Shown piece after piece: positions 15,645-25,523 of a stretch of DNA of 58,866 nt. This stretch comes from Actinomycetota bacterium (GTDB taxonomy: Bacteria; Actinomycetota; Thermoleophilia; Gaiellales; Gaiellaceae): positions 1 to 58,866 of the forward strand of contig VAXG01000075.1 of the NCBI GenBank assembly GCA_005883355.1, in the 5' to 3' direction. A program made the translations under genes and the position numbers. The notes under the pieces are model-generated. The model was not told the DNA's origin. It saw nothing but the letters and a program-made list of their open reading frames with translations, and made no database searches. Position 1 is the stretch's first letter. Each line of letters begins with the position of its first letter.

Positions 15645-16742
15645 GTGCGGCGAGCTGTGAGCGCGTTCGACTGGCGCCTGCTCGTCCGCCGACTTCCCGT
15701 GGGAGTCGCGGTCGGGACCACGGTCTTTGCCCTCGTCTGGGTGTTGTTCTGGGCGCCGAGTACGAACTTCGGGCCCGCGATCCACAGTCCGGCCAACTTC
15801 CTCATCACGCTGCTGAACGGCCTGACGTTGGCTGCCCTCATGTTCATCGTCGCGAGCGGCTTCTCCCTCATCTTCGGCCTGATGCGCGTCGTGAACATGG
15901 CTCACGGCTCCTTCCTGCTTCTGGGCGGCTACATCGCCTACGAGGTTCAGCAGTCGATGACGAACGGCGGCGGCCTGACCGTCTTCAGCTCGCAGGTCAA
16001 CGCCTGGGACTGGCTCGTGCCGGCGATCGTCGCGGCCGCGGCGATTGGGGGCATCGGTCTCGTCACTCAGCAGGTCTTCCTGCGCTGGAACATGGGCCAG
16101 GACCTACGGCAGGCGCTGATCACGATTGCCATCTCGGTGATCATCGCCGACCAGGTCGTGGCGCATTTCCCGCTCGAGAGCTCGATCGAGAAGGGCAGCG
16201 CCGTCAACACCTCCTGGCCCGGTGCGATCGATCGGCTCGTCAACCTCCACATCGCGGGCGTCCAGTACTCGGTCGCCCGCTTGACGATGCTCGGGCTCGG
16301 AGTTGCGGTCGGCATCGCGCTCTGGCTTTGGCTCTATCGCACGAAGACCGGCATGGTGATCCGTGCCGGGGTCGACGACCGCCAGATGACCTCGGCGCTA
16401 GGCGTCAACATCCAGGTGACGTTCGCAATCGCATTCGTCGTCGGCGCGTCGCTCGCCGCTCTGGGGGGAGCCGTCTTTACGTCGTACGCCGGCGTCAACC
16501 CCACGACCGACGGGCAGTGGCTGCTCAACTCGCTCGTCGTTGTGATCGTAGGAGGGTTGGGCTCGATCTTCGGCACCGTCGCCGGGGCGCTCCTGTACGC
16601 CCTCGTCTACAACTTCTCTATCTCGTATCTTCCGACGACGGGCGGTGACTGCTGCGGGCAGTACTCGCCCGTGCTCACATTTGTGCTCCTCGCGCTCGTG
16701 CTCGCATTCAGGCCCCAAGGGTTGTTCGGGAGGCCCGCGTGA
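15645..16742 (+). CDS. livH: Branched-chain-amino-acid-type ABC transporter permease (LivH-like)
   Basis: 365 aa, GTG start, about eight hydrophobic segments. The LivH signature region is clear: FIVASGFSLIFGLMRVVNMAHGSF, MVIRAGVDDRQMTSALGVN and VVVIVGGLGSIFGTVAGALL. It forms an inner-membrane heterodimeric channel with the next gene, which it overlaps by 4 bases. Liv-type systems in actinobacteria import amino acids, amides, urea or aromatic acids, so the ligand cannot be inferred from the permease. The catabolic genes that follow in the same operon suggest the imported compound is metabolised by them. Confidence 0.9.
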   Translation: MRRAVSAFDWRLLVRRLPVGVAVGTTVFALVWVLFWAPSTNFGPAIHSPANFLITLLNGLTLAALMFIVASGFSLIFGLMRVVNMAHGSFLLLGGYIAYEVQQSMTNGGGLTVFSSQVNAWDWLVPAIVAAAAIGGIGLVTQQVFLRWNMGQDLRQALITIAISVIIADQVVAHFPLESSIEKGSAVNTSWPGAIDRLVNLHIAGVQYSVARLTMLGLGVAVGIALWLWLYRTKTGMVIRAGVDDRQMTSALGVNIQVTFAIAFVVGASLAALGGAVFTSYAGVNPTTDGQWLLNSLVVVIVGGLGSIFGTVAGALLYALVYNFSISYLPTTGGDCCGQYSPVLTFVLLALVLAFRPQGLFGRPA

Positions 16743-17812
16743 GCCCCTTCGCGTGGCACCCCAGGCCCATGTCGGAGAAGAACCTGGTCGAGCTGGTCAT
16801 CGGGGTGACCCTGCTCCTCTTCCTCGCCGTGTTTCCGGTCTTCGGCGTCGGCTACTGGGTCAGCTTCGTCCTGACGCAGACCTTCTTGATCGGCATCGCG
16901 GCCGCCAGCCTCGTCTTTCTGACGGCCTACGGCGGCATGGTCTCGCTCGCGCAGACGGCTCTCTACGGCATCAGCGCCTTTGCGCTCGGCAACATGGTCA
17001 CGAAAGGCGCAGTCAAGGGCCTCCATCTCGGCCTTGACCCATGGCTCGCGGTCGTGCTCGCGATCGCGATCACGACGGCGATCGGGCTCGTCTTCGGCGC
17101 GGTTGCGAGCCGCAGCGCAGGGATCTATTTCCTGATGATCACCCTCACCTACGCCGTCATCGCGTTCACTTTCTTCGGCCAGGTGACCCAGGTATCCGGC
17201 TTCTCGGGGATCGCGGGGATAGCGGACCGCACCCCGGCGCTCGTTGGCGATCCCGTCACCCAGCCAAACCGGCTCTACTACATCGCACTCGTCACCGCTT
17301 TGGTCGTGTACTTCGCGATCCGTCACGTGGTGCGCACGCCTTTCGGAATCTCGCTTCAGGGCGTTCGCGACGACCCGGTGCGGATGGGCTCGCTCGGCTA
17401 CAACGTTGCCCTCCACCGGACGCTTGCGTTCACCTTCGCCGCATTCATCGCGTCCCTGGCCGGCGTCCTCTACGGGTGGTGGAACGGGGTGATCGCCCCC
17501 GACAACGTCGGCCTGGGCGCAACCGTCGATCTGCTCATCGTCGCTGTCATCGGCGGCCTCGGCCGCGTCGAGGGCGCATGGCTCGGCGCCTTCGCTTTCG
17601 TCGTCATCAACAACTACGTCCGCGACGTCTCGGTGCCGGTCCTCGGTGGGAGCTTCAACACCGTCATCGGGCTCATCTTCCTCGCCATTGTCATCGTCTC
17701 TCCCAGCGGGCTGATGGGGCTGTGGGACCGGCTCTGGGACGCGGCTGGTTACCGAGAGGGCTCGGGTCCGCGGGCGGCTGCGGCGGCCGGCACGGCGGGG
17801 CCCCAGGCGTAA
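16739..17812 (+). CDS. livM: Branched-chain-amino-acid-type ABC transporter permease (LivM-like)
   Basis: 357 aa, GTG start overlapping livH (GTGA). Hydrophobic throughout, with LivM-type motifs: FLTAYGGMVSLAQTALYGI, SRSAGIYFLMITLTYAVIAF, ISLQGVRDDPVRMGSLGYN and VAVIGGLGRVEGAWLGAFAF. The C-terminal 25 residues are an Ala/Gly-rich cytoplasmic tail. It partners LivH in the membrane. The 89-bp gap to the binding-protein gene contains an AAGGAAAGGAGG stretch and a second purine-rich site just before the next ATG. Confidence 0.9.
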   Translation: MSPFAWHPRPMSEKNLVELVIGVTLLLFLAVFPVFGVGYWVSFVLTQTFLIGIAAASLVFLTAYGGMVSLAQTALYGISAFALGNMVTKGAVKGLHLGLDPWLAVVLAIAITTAIGLVFGAVASRSAGIYFLMITLTYAVIAFTFFGQVTQVSGFSGIAGIADRTPALVGDPVTQPNRLYYIALVTALVVYFAIRHVVRTPFGISLQGVRDDPVRMGSLGYNVALHRTLAFTFAAFIASLAGVLYGWWNGVIAPDNVGLGATVDLLIVAVIGGLGRVEGAWLGAFAFVVINNYVRDVSVPVLGGSFNTVIGLIFLAIVIVSPSGLMGLWDRLWDAAGYREGSGPRAAAAAGTAGPQA

Positions 17813-17901
17813 AAGGAAAGGAGGTTTGGTCACGGACTCTCAAACGTCGTACAGTCGCCCGGTGTGAGCGCAGGTCAACAATCCACTAGGAGGGCTAGAA
17901 C

Positions 17902-19308
17902 ATGGGTCGACTAAGAGGGCGGAGGTGGAGGATCCTGCTTCCATTCGCCGCTATGGCGATCGTGGCTGCCGCGATTGCCGCGAGCTCGCTCGCGGCACAT
18001 TCGGCGAGCGTGATCAGGCTGGCGATCATGTCGGATTGCAAGGGCGCCTTCGGAGGCGCCTACGAGCTCGACATCGGCGGAGCGGAGGCCGCGCTGGCCC
18101 AGTATGCACATGGCAAGCCGGTCAGCTCGAAGAAGCCCTCCGCCGGGATGACCGGGATCACGATCGCCGGGCATCCGGTAAAGATCGTCGGCTACGGCTG
18201 CGGCAACGACACGGTCCCGGTCGCGATCTCCGAGACCAAGCGCCTGATGGAGCAGCTGAAGGCGGACATCATGATCGGCCCGCTCTCGGGGGACGAGGCG
18301 GTCACGATCGCGCACTACGCACAGAAGCACCCGACGAAGACGTTCATCATCGGCACGGCCGGGTCTCAGGACCCGACGCTGCAGATCGCGCCGAAGAACA
18401 TGTTCCGCTACCACGGCGACGGCGCCCAATGGAACGCCGGCACCGGCATCTTGGCCTACAAGAAGCTCGGCTGGCGCAAGGCGGCCATCATCATGGACGA
18501 CTACAGCTTCGGCTGGACGTCCGCGGCCGGCCTGATCGCCGACTTCTGCGGCGCGGGCGGCAAGATCGTGAAGCGAGTCTTCCCGCCGCTCAACACGACT
18601 GACTACGCGCCGTACGTCCAGCAACTGCCGGCGCCTAGCAAAGTCGACGGGTACTTCTGGGTCGTGGGTGGAACCGGCACGGGGCCGTCGCTGAAGGCCT
18701 ACGAGTCGGCCTACGGGAAGGTCGATCCGAAGAAGTTCGTCGGCAACCTGTTCTTCTTCTTCCAGAGCGGCTTCGCCGACGTCGCCCCGCGGCTCATCGG
18801 CGCGTATTACGGCGGTTTCGGCAACGCGCCTGGCCTGAAGACGGCTGGGGCGAAGCAGTACGAGGCGACCATGAAGAAGTGGTTCGGGCCGGCCGGATTC
18901 AACGTCACGGACAGCTTCGTCTACAACTACTTCAACGCCGCTCACGCGCTCGTCATCGGGCTGACGAAGTCAGGCGGCGCACTTGGGGCCAGCCTGAACG
19001 CGTCACTGCCCAGGTCGATCAAGGCCGGGTACCAGGTCAGCAATGGAGGTCAGGTCAAGCTCGACTCGAACCGGCAGGCGATCGCCGACCAGTACCCGCA
19101 GCAGATCGTCAAAGGGCCGGACGGGAAGCCCGCTGCCAAGATCGTTGGCTATGTGCCGGGCGTCGACCAGTCGTTCGGTGGGTTCTTCAAGAAGACCTCG
19201 CCGCCGCCTGGTCGCAGCCAGCCGCCCTGCGTGAAGCACAAGTTCCCCTGGGCGGGGCACATCAAGGCAGTCCAGAACGGCGTGATCACCAAGAAGACCA
19301 TCGGGTAG
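17902..19308 (+). CDS. livJ: ABC transporter substrate-binding protein (Liv-type)
   Basis: 468 aa periplasmic-binding-protein fold I. An N-terminal signal peptide has a basic start (MGRLRGRRWR), a hydrophobic core at about residues 11-33 and a likely cleavage near AHSAS. No lipobox Cys is seen, so attachment to the cell surface is unexplained. The mature protein begins VIRLAIMSDCKGAFGG and includes GYGCGNDTVPVAISETKRL and ADIMIGPLSGDEAV typical of the family. Positioned between permease and ATPase genes. The ligand is not deducible, but divergence from amino-acid-specific LivJ suggests a different substrate. Confidence 0.88.
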   Translation: MGRLRGRRWRILLPFAAMAIVAAAIAASSLAAHSASVIRLAIMSDCKGAFGGAYELDIGGAEAALAQYAHGKPVSSKKPSAGMTGITIAGHPVKIVGYGCGNDTVPVAISETKRLMEQLKADIMIGPLSGDEAVTIAHYAQKHPTKTFIIGTAGSQDPTLQIAPKNMFRYHGDGAQWNAGTGILAYKKLGWRKAAIIMDDYSFGWTSAAGLIADFCGAGGKIVKRVFPPLNTTDYAPYVQQLPAPSKVDGYFWVVGGTGTGPSLKAYESAYGKVDPKKFVGNLFFFFQSGFADVAPRLIGAYYGGFGNAPGLKTAGAKQYEATMKKWFGPAGFNVTDSFVYNYFNAAHALVIGLTKSGGALGASLNASLPRSIKAGYQVSNGGQVKLDSNRQAIADQYPQQIVKGPDGKPAAKIVGYVPGVDQSFGGFFKKTSPPPGRSQPPCVKHKFPWAGHIKAVQNGVITKKTIG

Positions 19309-19311
19309 GCG

Positions 19312-20118
19312 TTGACCGAAGCGGCAGCGCACGCCGAGAGCGCCGAGCCGATCCTCCGATTGCGGGGGGTCGGCCGGCGCTTCGGCGGCCTTCACGCCGT
19401 GAGCGACGTCGACCTCGACGTCATACCCGGCGAACGTCGCGCGATCCTCGGACCGAACGGTGCGGGGAAAACGACGCTGTTCAACGTCGTCGCAGGTGAT
19501 CTCCCGGTGACGTCCGGCCGGATCGAGCTCTTCGGCCGGGACGTCACCCGGGAACCTGCACGCCAGCGGGCGAAGCTCGGTCTAGCCCGAAGCTACCAGC
19601 AGTCACGGCTCTTCCTCGGTCTCAGCGTCGAGGACAACATCTTCTTGGCGATTGTCGGGGTCGGCCGAGGGCACCTACGCCCGGTCGTCCTTCCCCGCAA
19701 AGACGCCGAGCTCCGTGCGCGTGCACGCGAGGCCGCGCGCCGAGCTGCGATCGACGGCAGGCTCGGCGACGTAGTCGGCGCGCTCGCGCACGGGGAACAC
19801 CGACAGGTCGCGCTTGCGATGGCCCTTGCTGCAGAACCCAAGCTCCTCATGCTGGACGAGCCCGCGTCAGGTCTGTCCCGTGGTGAACGTCAGCTTCTGA
19901 CCGAGCTCTTGCTCGCGCTCGACGCTGACATCACGCTGATCCTGATCGAGCACGACATGGATATCGCACTCCGTGTTGCAGAGCGTGTGACGATGATGCA
20001 CGAGGGCCGCGTGATCGTGGAGGGAACGCCGGCAGAGATCCGCGCGAACCAGCTGGTTCACGATCTCTACCTGGGGAGCCACTACGGCTCCGAACCGGAG
20101 GGAGGAGCGAGTGGGTGA
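19312..20118 (+). CDS. livG: ABC transporter ATP-binding protein (LivG-like)
   Basis: 268 aa, TTG start three bases after the binding-protein stop. Walker A is LGPNGAGKTTLFN, the Q-loop region LARSYQQSRLF, the LivG-type signature LAHGEHRQVALAMAL, and Walker B KLLMLDEPASGL, with the switch His in LIEHDMD. The signature C-loop has His where many ABC proteins have Ser, a change common among LivG proteins. It overlaps livF by 8 bases. Confidence 0.9.
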   Translation: MTEAAAHAESAEPILRLRGVGRRFGGLHAVSDVDLDVIPGERRAILGPNGAGKTTLFNVVAGDLPVTSGRIELFGRDVTREPARQRAKLGLARSYQQSRLFLGLSVEDNIFLAIVGVGRGHLRPVVLPRKDAELRARAREAARRAAIDGRLGDVVGALAHGEHRQVALAMALAAEPKLLMLDEPASGLSRGERQLLTELLLALDADITLILIEHDMDIALRVAERVTMMHEGRVIVEGTPAEIRANQLVHDLYLGSHYGSEPEGGASG

Positions 20119-20842
20119 ACAGCTGCTCTCGGTCGAAGGGCTGAACGCGTTCTACGGCAGCGCACACGTCCTCGACGACGTGTCGTTCGACGTGCAGAAC
20201 GAGCAGCCGGTGGCCGTGATCGGCCGCAACGGCATGGGCAAGACGACACTTTGCGCGGCGATCATGGGCCTCACGCCCCCCAGAGCGACCGGCTCGATCC
20301 GCTTCCTCGGTACCGAGCTGATCGGCCGACCCTCGTACAAGATTGCGAAGCTCGGTATCGGGTACGTCCCGCAGGGACGCCGGCTCTTTCCCTCTCTCAG
20401 CGTTGACGAGCACCTCCGCATGGTCAGCGGCCGCAACGGTCGTAACGGCGGTTGGAACCCAGAGCGTGTGTACAAGCTCTTTCCGCGCCTTGCCGAGCGG
20501 AAGCGGAACGGCGGAGCGCAGCTCTCCGGAGGTGAGCAGCAGATGCTCACAATCGGTCGCGCGCTGTTGCTCAACCCGAAGCTCCTGATCATGGATGAGC
20601 CGTCCGAGGGGCTCGCGCCGACCGTAATCGAACAGCTCGTGGACACCTGCAAGCGCTTCCAGGACGAAGGGGTCGCCCTCTTGCTCATCGAGCAGAACCT
20701 CGGCGTGGCAACTGCGCTGGCAGACCGGCAGCTGGTCATGGTCGCCGGGTCGATCGCAGTCGAAACGACTGCCGAACAGCTTCGGAACGATCCCGACTCC
20801 CAGCGCCGCTACCTCGGTGTCGAGCCGGTCGCCGCGACCTGA
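20111..20842 (+). CDS. livF: ABC transporter ATP-binding protein (LivF-like)
   Basis: 243 aa, GTG start inside the end of livG. Walker A is VIGRNGMGKTTL, the Q-loop/LivF motif GIGYVPQGRRLFPSLSV, the signature QLSGGEQQMLTIGRAL, and Walker B KLLIMDEPSEGLAP, with the switch His replaced by Gln in LLIEQNLGVA as is usual for LivF. It completes a five-component importer. The following gene begins 21 bp later in the same direction, linking transport to the catabolic genes. Confidence 0.9.
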   Translation: MGEQLLSVEGLNAFYGSAHVLDDVSFDVQNEQPVAVIGRNGMGKTTLCAAIMGLTPPRATGSIRFLGTELIGRPSYKIAKLGIGYVPQGRRLFPSLSVDEHLRMVSGRNGRNGGWNPERVYKLFPRLAERKRNGGAQLSGGEQQMLTIGRALLLNPKLLIMDEPSEGLAPTVIEQLVDTCKRFQDEGVALLLIEQNLGVATALADRQLVMVAGSIAVETTAEQLRNDPDSQRRYLGVEPVAAT

Positions 20843-20863
20843 GCCGATGCGGGTCGAGGTCGC

Positions 20864-21811
20864 ATGAGCGGTAGCGAAGCCACACGCTCGTTCCTGGAGT
20901 CGATCGGGCTGCCGGGCGGAGACCTGCACGATCTGCCTTCCTCGGAGAAGCGGTTCCCCGACGGCGCGCACTTCAGGGTCGAGATCCCGAGCGTCGAAGG
21001 CCCGTCGTGCCTGGACGCAGTGCTCGAGGAGTCCGACCGTCTCGACGTGCGTGTCCACCGTGTCTCGCAGGGCAGCGGCGTCTTCCTCCAGATGGACGAC
21101 GAGCTCGACCGGATGGCTCGCGCGGCAGCGGAGGCCCGCGTCGAGATCAGCCTCTTCGCACGGCCCAACGCAGCTTGGGACACGTCGGCGATGGCGCGGA
21201 CGCCGGCAGGCGCGGTCTTCGCACCGACGTCGCGTGGCCAGGAGCAGATCGTCCAGGGAATCGAGGATGTGAAACGGGCCGCGGCGCACGGCATCCGGAG
21301 TGTCCTGATCGCCGATCTCGGTCTGCTCTCCGTCTTCGGAGTGATGCGTGCGGCCGGTGAGTTGCCCCAGGACATGCAGGCCAAGATCTCGGTGATGCTG
21401 CCCGCCGCGAACCCGGCCGCAGCGCGCGTCCTCGCTCAGCTCGGGGCGAACACGCTCAACCTGCCCACCGACCTGTCCCTGCCCCAGATCGCAGCCATTC
21501 GCGCAGCCGTGGACCTTCCCCTCGATCTCTACGTCGAAGCACCCGACAACATCGGTGGCTTCGTCCGCTTACACGAGATCCCCGAGATCATTCGCGTGGC
21601 CGCGCCTGTGTACGTCAAGTTCGGTCTTCGCAACGCGCCGGACGTCTATCCCGCCGGGACTCACATCGAAGCGACGACGGTGGCTCTTTCGCGCGAGCGC
21701 GTCCGGCGCGCGCGCCTCGGGATGGAGCTGCTCGCCCGCTCCGGCTACGAGCCGGCGACCTCGGAGCTCGGCGCCCCCGGTCTCGCGGTTCCCGTGTTGG
21801 CGGCGGCCTGA
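20864..21811 (+). CDS. TIM-barrel protein, possibly peptidase-U32-like
   Basis: 315 aa, ATG start 21 bp after livF. Alternating strand/helix pattern of a TIM barrel: [78 protein letters not shown]. The layout resembles the N-terminal barrel of U32-type proteins (D-x-G-L plus a late Glu), but no Cys-rich or protease-specific C-terminal motif is seen, so the assignment is tentative. Its stop overlaps the next start (TGATG). Fixed placement behind a transporter and before an isomerase argues for a small-molecule enzyme rather than a peptidase. Confidence 0.45.
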   Translation: MSGSEATRSFLESIGLPGGDLHDLPSSEKRFPDGAHFRVEIPSVEGPSCLDAVLEESDRLDVRVHRVSQGSGVFLQMDDELDRMARAAAEARVEISLFARPNAAWDTSAMARTPAGAVFAPTSRGQEQIVQGIEDVKRAAAHGIRSVLIADLGLLSVFGVMRAAGELPQDMQAKISVMLPAANPAAARVLAQLGANTLNLPTDLSLPQIAAIRAAVDLPLDLYVEAPDNIGGFVRLHEIPEIIRVAAPVYVKFGLRNAPDVYPAGTHIEATTVALSRERVRRARLGMELLARSGYEPATSELGAPGLAVPVLAAA

Positions 21812-22815
21812 TGGCGCGGCCGGTTACGCTCTTCACCGGCCAGTGGGCCGACCTGCCGGTCGAGGAGCTCGCTGCGAAAGCGGGTACGTGGGGCTTCGAC
21901 GGCCTCGAGCTGGCCTGCTGGGGCGATCATTTCGAGGTCGACAAGGCGCTTGCCGATTCGGGGTACGTCGACTCGCGGCGCGACATCCTCGAGCGGAACG
22001 GGCTGCAGGTCCATGCGATCGGCGCGCACCTCGTCGGTCAGTGTGTCTGCGATGCGATCGATGAGCGGCATCGGGCGATTCTGCCCCCCGAAGTGTGGGG
22101 GAACGGCGAGCCCGAAGGTGTGCGCCAACGCGCAGCGGAGCGGCTGAAGGACACGGCTCGCGCTGCGACACTGTTCGGCGTCGAGCAGGTCAACGGCTTC
22201 ACCGGCTCGAGCGTCTGGCACCTGCTGTACTCGTTCCCGCCGAACGACTTCGACGAGATCGAGCGGGGCTACCAGGACTTCGCCGAACGCTGGGGGCCGA
22301 TCATGGACGTCTTCGCTGCCGAGGGCGTCCGCTTCGGCCTGGAGGTTCACCCGACGGAGATCGCGTACGACTTCGTCACGACGCGCAAGACCCTCGCTGC
22401 GATCGACCGGAGGCCGGAGTTCGGCCTCAACTTCGACCCGAGCCACTTCGCGCATCAGTTCCTCGATTCCGCGGCGTTCGTCGAGGAGTTCGCCGACCGG
22501 ATCTACCACGTGCACGTCAAGGACTCGCGCAGGACGCTGGACGGACGCAAGAGCATCCTCGCCAGCCATCTCGACTTCGGGGAGGTCGAGCGCGGCTGGG
22601 ACTTCGTCTCGCCCGGTCACGGCGATGTCGACTTCGAGTCTCTGTTCCGGGCGCTGAACAGAATCGGTTACGCAGGCCCGCTCTCGATCGAGTGGGAGGA
22701 CTCGGGCATGGACCGCGACTGGGGCGCTCCGGACGCGCTGGCCTTCGTCCGTCGCACGGACTTCGCGCCGTCGGCGATCGCGTTCGACGCCGCGATGCAG
22801 CGCTCCGGCCGATGA
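21811..22815 (+). CDS. Sugar phosphate isomerase/epimerase-type TIM barrel
   Basis: 334 aa, ATG overlapping the previous stop by one base. Xylose-isomerase-like TIM barrel: [15 protein letters not shown] at the N-terminus, then metal-ligand candidates Glu in [14 protein letters not shown], Asp/His in [14 protein letters not shown], His in [12 protein letters not shown] and Glu in [11 protein letters not shown]. This is the divalent-metal constellation of IolE/IolI and tagatose-epimerase relatives. It likely isomerises or dehydrates a sugar or cyclitol. The neighbour to the right starts after 20 bp. Confidence 0.82.
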   Translation: MARPVTLFTGQWADLPVEELAAKAGTWGFDGLELACWGDHFEVDKALADSGYVDSRRDILERNGLQVHAIGAHLVGQCVCDAIDERHRAILPPEVWGNGEPEGVRQRAAERLKDTARAATLFGVEQVNGFTGSSVWHLLYSFPPNDFDEIERGYQDFAERWGPIMDVFAAEGVRFGLEVHPTEIAYDFVTTRKTLAAIDRRPEFGLNFDPSHFAHQFLDSAAFVEEFADRIYHVHVKDSRRTLDGRKSILASHLDFGEVERGWDFVSPGHGDVDFESLFRALNRIGYAGPLSIEWEDSGMDRDWGAPDALAFVRRTDFAPSAIAFDAAMQRSGR

Positions 22816-22835
22816 GCGCGGCCTAGACTCGAACC

Positions 22836-24038
22836 GTGTCGCAGCCGGCAAATGCGCCGCCCCTCGCAGGCGTGCGGGTCGTCGACCTCTCGCGTGTGCT
22901 CGCCGGTCCGTACGCGACGATGACGCTCGCAGACCTGGGAGCCGACGTCGTCAAGATCGAGCACCCGGCCGGCGGGGACGAGACGCGCGCGTGGGGCCCT
23001 CCGTTCGCCGGCGGCGAGTCCGCTTACTTCCTCTCGGTCAACCGGGGCAAGCGCAGCGTAGCCGTCGATCTGAAGGATCCGGAAGGTCGTGACCTCGCGC
23101 TCGAGTTGTGCGCGCGTGCCGACGTCGTGATCGAGAACTTCCGGCCTGGCGGTGCGGCACGGCTGGGCCTCGACTACGAAGCAGTGCGGGCGCGGCGGCC
23201 GGACGTCGTCTACTGCACGATCAGCGGCTTCGGCTCACGGGAGCCGAGCGACCGGGCCGGTTACGACTTCACCGTTCAGGCCGAGAGCGGCCTGATGGCG
23301 ATCACGGGTGAGCCCGACGGCGAACCGGTGAAGGTCGGTGTGGCGATTGTCGACGTGCTGACCGGCCTCAATGCGGCCACGGCGATTCTCGCTGCGCTTC
23401 ATCGACGAGACGTTACCGGGGAGGGGGACCGCGTCGAGGTCTCGCTTCTCGACACCGCCTTCGCAGCGCTTGTCAACGTCGGCGCCAACGCACTGCTCAC
23501 AGGAGAAGAGCCGCGGCGGTACGGGAACGCACACCCGAGCATCGTCCCCTACCAACCGTTTCGCGCCGCCGACGGCTGGATCGCCGTGGCTGCGGCGAAC
23601 GACGGCCTCTACTCGAAACTCTGCCTGGCGATCGGGCGGCCCGACCTCGCAGTGGACGAGCGTTATGCGACGAACGAGCTGCGTGTTCTGAACCGGGAGC
23701 CGCTGATCGCGGAGCTCCAGGCGGTGTTCGCCGGCCGGGCTGCGGAGGAGTGGGAGGGTCCGCTGCTCGCCTCGGGCGTGCCTGCGGGAAGCATCCGGGG
23801 AGTCGGCGAGGCGCTGCGTGCGGGGCAGGCCAGGACTCGGCTGGTGGATCACCCGACGGCCGGCGCCGTCGAGCTGGTCGGTCCTCCCTTCGAGCTCGAG
23901 AGTGCGCTGCTCGGCGCATCGGCGCCACCTCCGCTGCTCGGGCAGCACACGGCCGAGGTACTCGCGGAGCTCGGCGTCGATGACGAACGGCTCGGTTCGC
24001 TCGAGGAGCGCGGCGTGATTGCGCGATCAGCTGCGTAG
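22836..24038 (+). CDS. Class III CoA-transferase (CaiB/BaiF family)
   Basis: 400 aa, GTG start. The N-terminus PLAGVRVVDLSRVLAGPYATM is characteristic, followed by LADLGADVVKIEHP, VNRGKRSVAVDLKDPEGR and the catalytic Asp in RAGYDFTVQAESGLM. The C-terminal part (VPAGSIRGVGEAL) is also family-typical, and length is normal. Transfers CoA between carboxylic acids, thereby activating an acid for beta-oxidation-like or lyase steps. Donor and acceptor are unknown. Its presence shows the operon handles an organic acid intermediate. Confidence 0.88.
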   Translation: MSQPANAPPLAGVRVVDLSRVLAGPYATMTLADLGADVVKIEHPAGGDETRAWGPPFAGGESAYFLSVNRGKRSVAVDLKDPEGRDLALELCARADVVIENFRPGGAARLGLDYEAVRARRPDVVYCTISGFGSREPSDRAGYDFTVQAESGLMAITGEPDGEPVKVGVAIVDVLTGLNAATAILAALHRRDVTGEGDRVEVSLLDTAFAALVNVGANALLTGEEPRRYGNAHPSIVPYQPFRAADGWIAVAAANDGLYSKLCLAIGRPDLAVDERYATNELRVLNREPLIAELQAVFAGRAAEEWEGPLLASGVPAGSIRGVGEALRAGQARTRLVDHPTAGAVELVGPPFELESALLGASAPPPLLGQHTAEVLAELGVDDERLGSLEERGVIARSAA

Positions 24039-24050
24039 AATCGCGCCGGA

Positions 24051-25523
24051 ATGGCCCAAATCGTGACGGAGCGCACCCTCATGCTCGACCGCGGCTACGT
24101 CGGCGGTGAGTGGGTCGAGGGCGACGCCGGCGCGACCTTCGCGGTCCTCAACCCAGCCACCGGCGAAGAGCTGGCGCAGGTCCCCCGCATGGGTGCGGGC
24201 GAGACGCGAAGGGCGATCGAGTCCGCACAGGATGCCTATCGACCTTGGCGTGCGACCCTCGCGAAGGAGCGCGCTCGCATCCTGCGCCGCTGGGCCGATC
24301 TGATGCTGCAGCACCGCGACGATCTGGCGCTGCTCCTGACGACCGAGCAGGGCAAGCCGCTGGCCGAATCGCGGCTGGAAATCGAGTACGCCGCCTCTTT
24401 CCTCGAATGGTTCGGCGAGGAGGCCAAGCGCGTCTACGGCGACACGATTCCGACCTACATGCGCGACCGCCGCGTCGTCGTCACCAAGGAGCCGGTCGGA
24501 GTCACGGCCGGGATCACGCCGTGGAACTTCCCCGCCGCGATGATCACGCGCAAGGCGGCGCCGGCCATCGCGGCCGGCTGCACGATGGTGCTGAAGCCCG
24601 CGGAGCAGACGCCGCTGTCGGCGTTGGCGGTCGCGAAGCTGGCGGAAGAAGCGGGCTTGCCCGCCGGTGTGTTCAACGTCGTCACCGGCGACGCTGACGG
24701 CGCGCCCGTGATCGGCGCCGAGCTGACATCGAATCCGATCGTTCGCAAGCTCGGCTTCACGGGCTCGACCGAGGTCGGAAAGCTCTTGATGGAGCAGTGT
24801 GCGCGCCAGGTGAAGAAGGTTTCGCTCGAGCTCGGCGGCAACGCTCCCTTCATCGTCTTCGACGACGCCGATCTCGACGAGGCCGTCGCGGGCGCGGTGC
24901 TCTGCAAGTACCGCAACTCGGGACAGACCTGCATCTCTGCGAACCGCATCCTCGTGCAGGACTCGGTGCACGACGAGTTCCTCCGCCGCCTGACCGAAGC
25001 CGTCACGGCTCTCAAGGTGGGCGCGGGCACGGAGCCGGATGTCAGCGTCGGCCCGCTGATCGACGACCAAGCCCTGGCGAAGGTCGAGCGCCACGTCGCC
25101 GACGCGTTGGATGGCGGCGCCGAGCTCGTGGCCGGCGGCGACCGGCACGAGCGCGGCCAGACGTTCTTCCAGCCGACGGTGCTCTCGGGCGTGACGGCGT
25201 CGATGGCGATGACGTCGGAGGAGACATTTGGGCCGGTCGCCGGGGTCGGACGTTTCGCGACGGAGCAGGAAGCGGTCGAGGTCGCGAATGCAACACCGTA
25301 CGGACTCGCCGCCTACTTCTACAGCCGCGACACCGGACGCATCTGGCGCGTCTCAGAGGCGCTCGAGTACGGCGTCGTCGGCATCAACACCGGCTTCATC
25401 TCGACGGAGGTGGCTCCCTTCGGCGGGATGAAGGAATCCGGCATCGGTCGCGAGGGCTCGAAGTACGGCATCGACGAGTGGCTGGAGCTGAAGTACCTCG
25501 CCATGGGCGGGATCGACCGGTGA
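24051..25523 (+). CDS. gabD: NAD(P)-dependent semialdehyde dehydrogenase (GabD-like)
   Basis: 490 aa aldehyde dehydrogenase. The oxyanion Asn is in TPWNFPAAMITRKAAPA, the Rossmann motif in FTGSTEVGKLL, catalytic Glu in VSLELGGNAPFIV and catalytic Cys in NSGQTCISANR. The closest resemblance is to succinate-semialdehyde dehydrogenase (GFISTEVAPFGGMKESG near the C-terminus is typical). It would oxidise succinate semialdehyde or a similar aldehyde-acid, feeding the TCA cycle. The substrate is an inference from family resemblance only. Overlaps the next gene by GTGA. Confidence 0.88.
   Translation: MAQIVTERTLMLDRGYVGGEWVEGDAGATFAVLNPATGEELAQVPRMGAGETRRAIESAQDAYRPWRATLAKERARILRRWADLMLQHRDDLALLLTTEQGKPLAESRLEIEYAASFLEWFGEEAKRVYGDTIPTYMRDRRVVVTKEPVGVTAGITPWNFPAAMITRKAAPAIAAGCTMVLKPAEQTPLSALAVAKLAEEAGLPAGVFNVVTGDADGAPVIGAELTSNPIVRKLGFTGSTEVGKLLMEQCARQVKKVSLELGGNAPFIVFDDADLDEAVAGAVLCKYRNSGQTCISANRILVQDSVHDEFLRRLTEAVTALKVGAGTEPDVSVGPLIDDQALAKVERHVADALDGGAELVAGGDRHERGQTFFQPTVLSGVTASMAMTSEETFGPVAGVGRFATEQEAVEVANATPYGLAAYFYSRDTGRIWRVSEALEYGVVGINTGFISTEVAPFGGMKESGIGREGSKYGIDEWLELKYLAMGGIDR

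Noticed and set aside
19931-21289. 452-codon minus-strand frame opposite livF and its neighbour
   Set aside because: Antisense to an unmistakable ABC ATPase; no domain.
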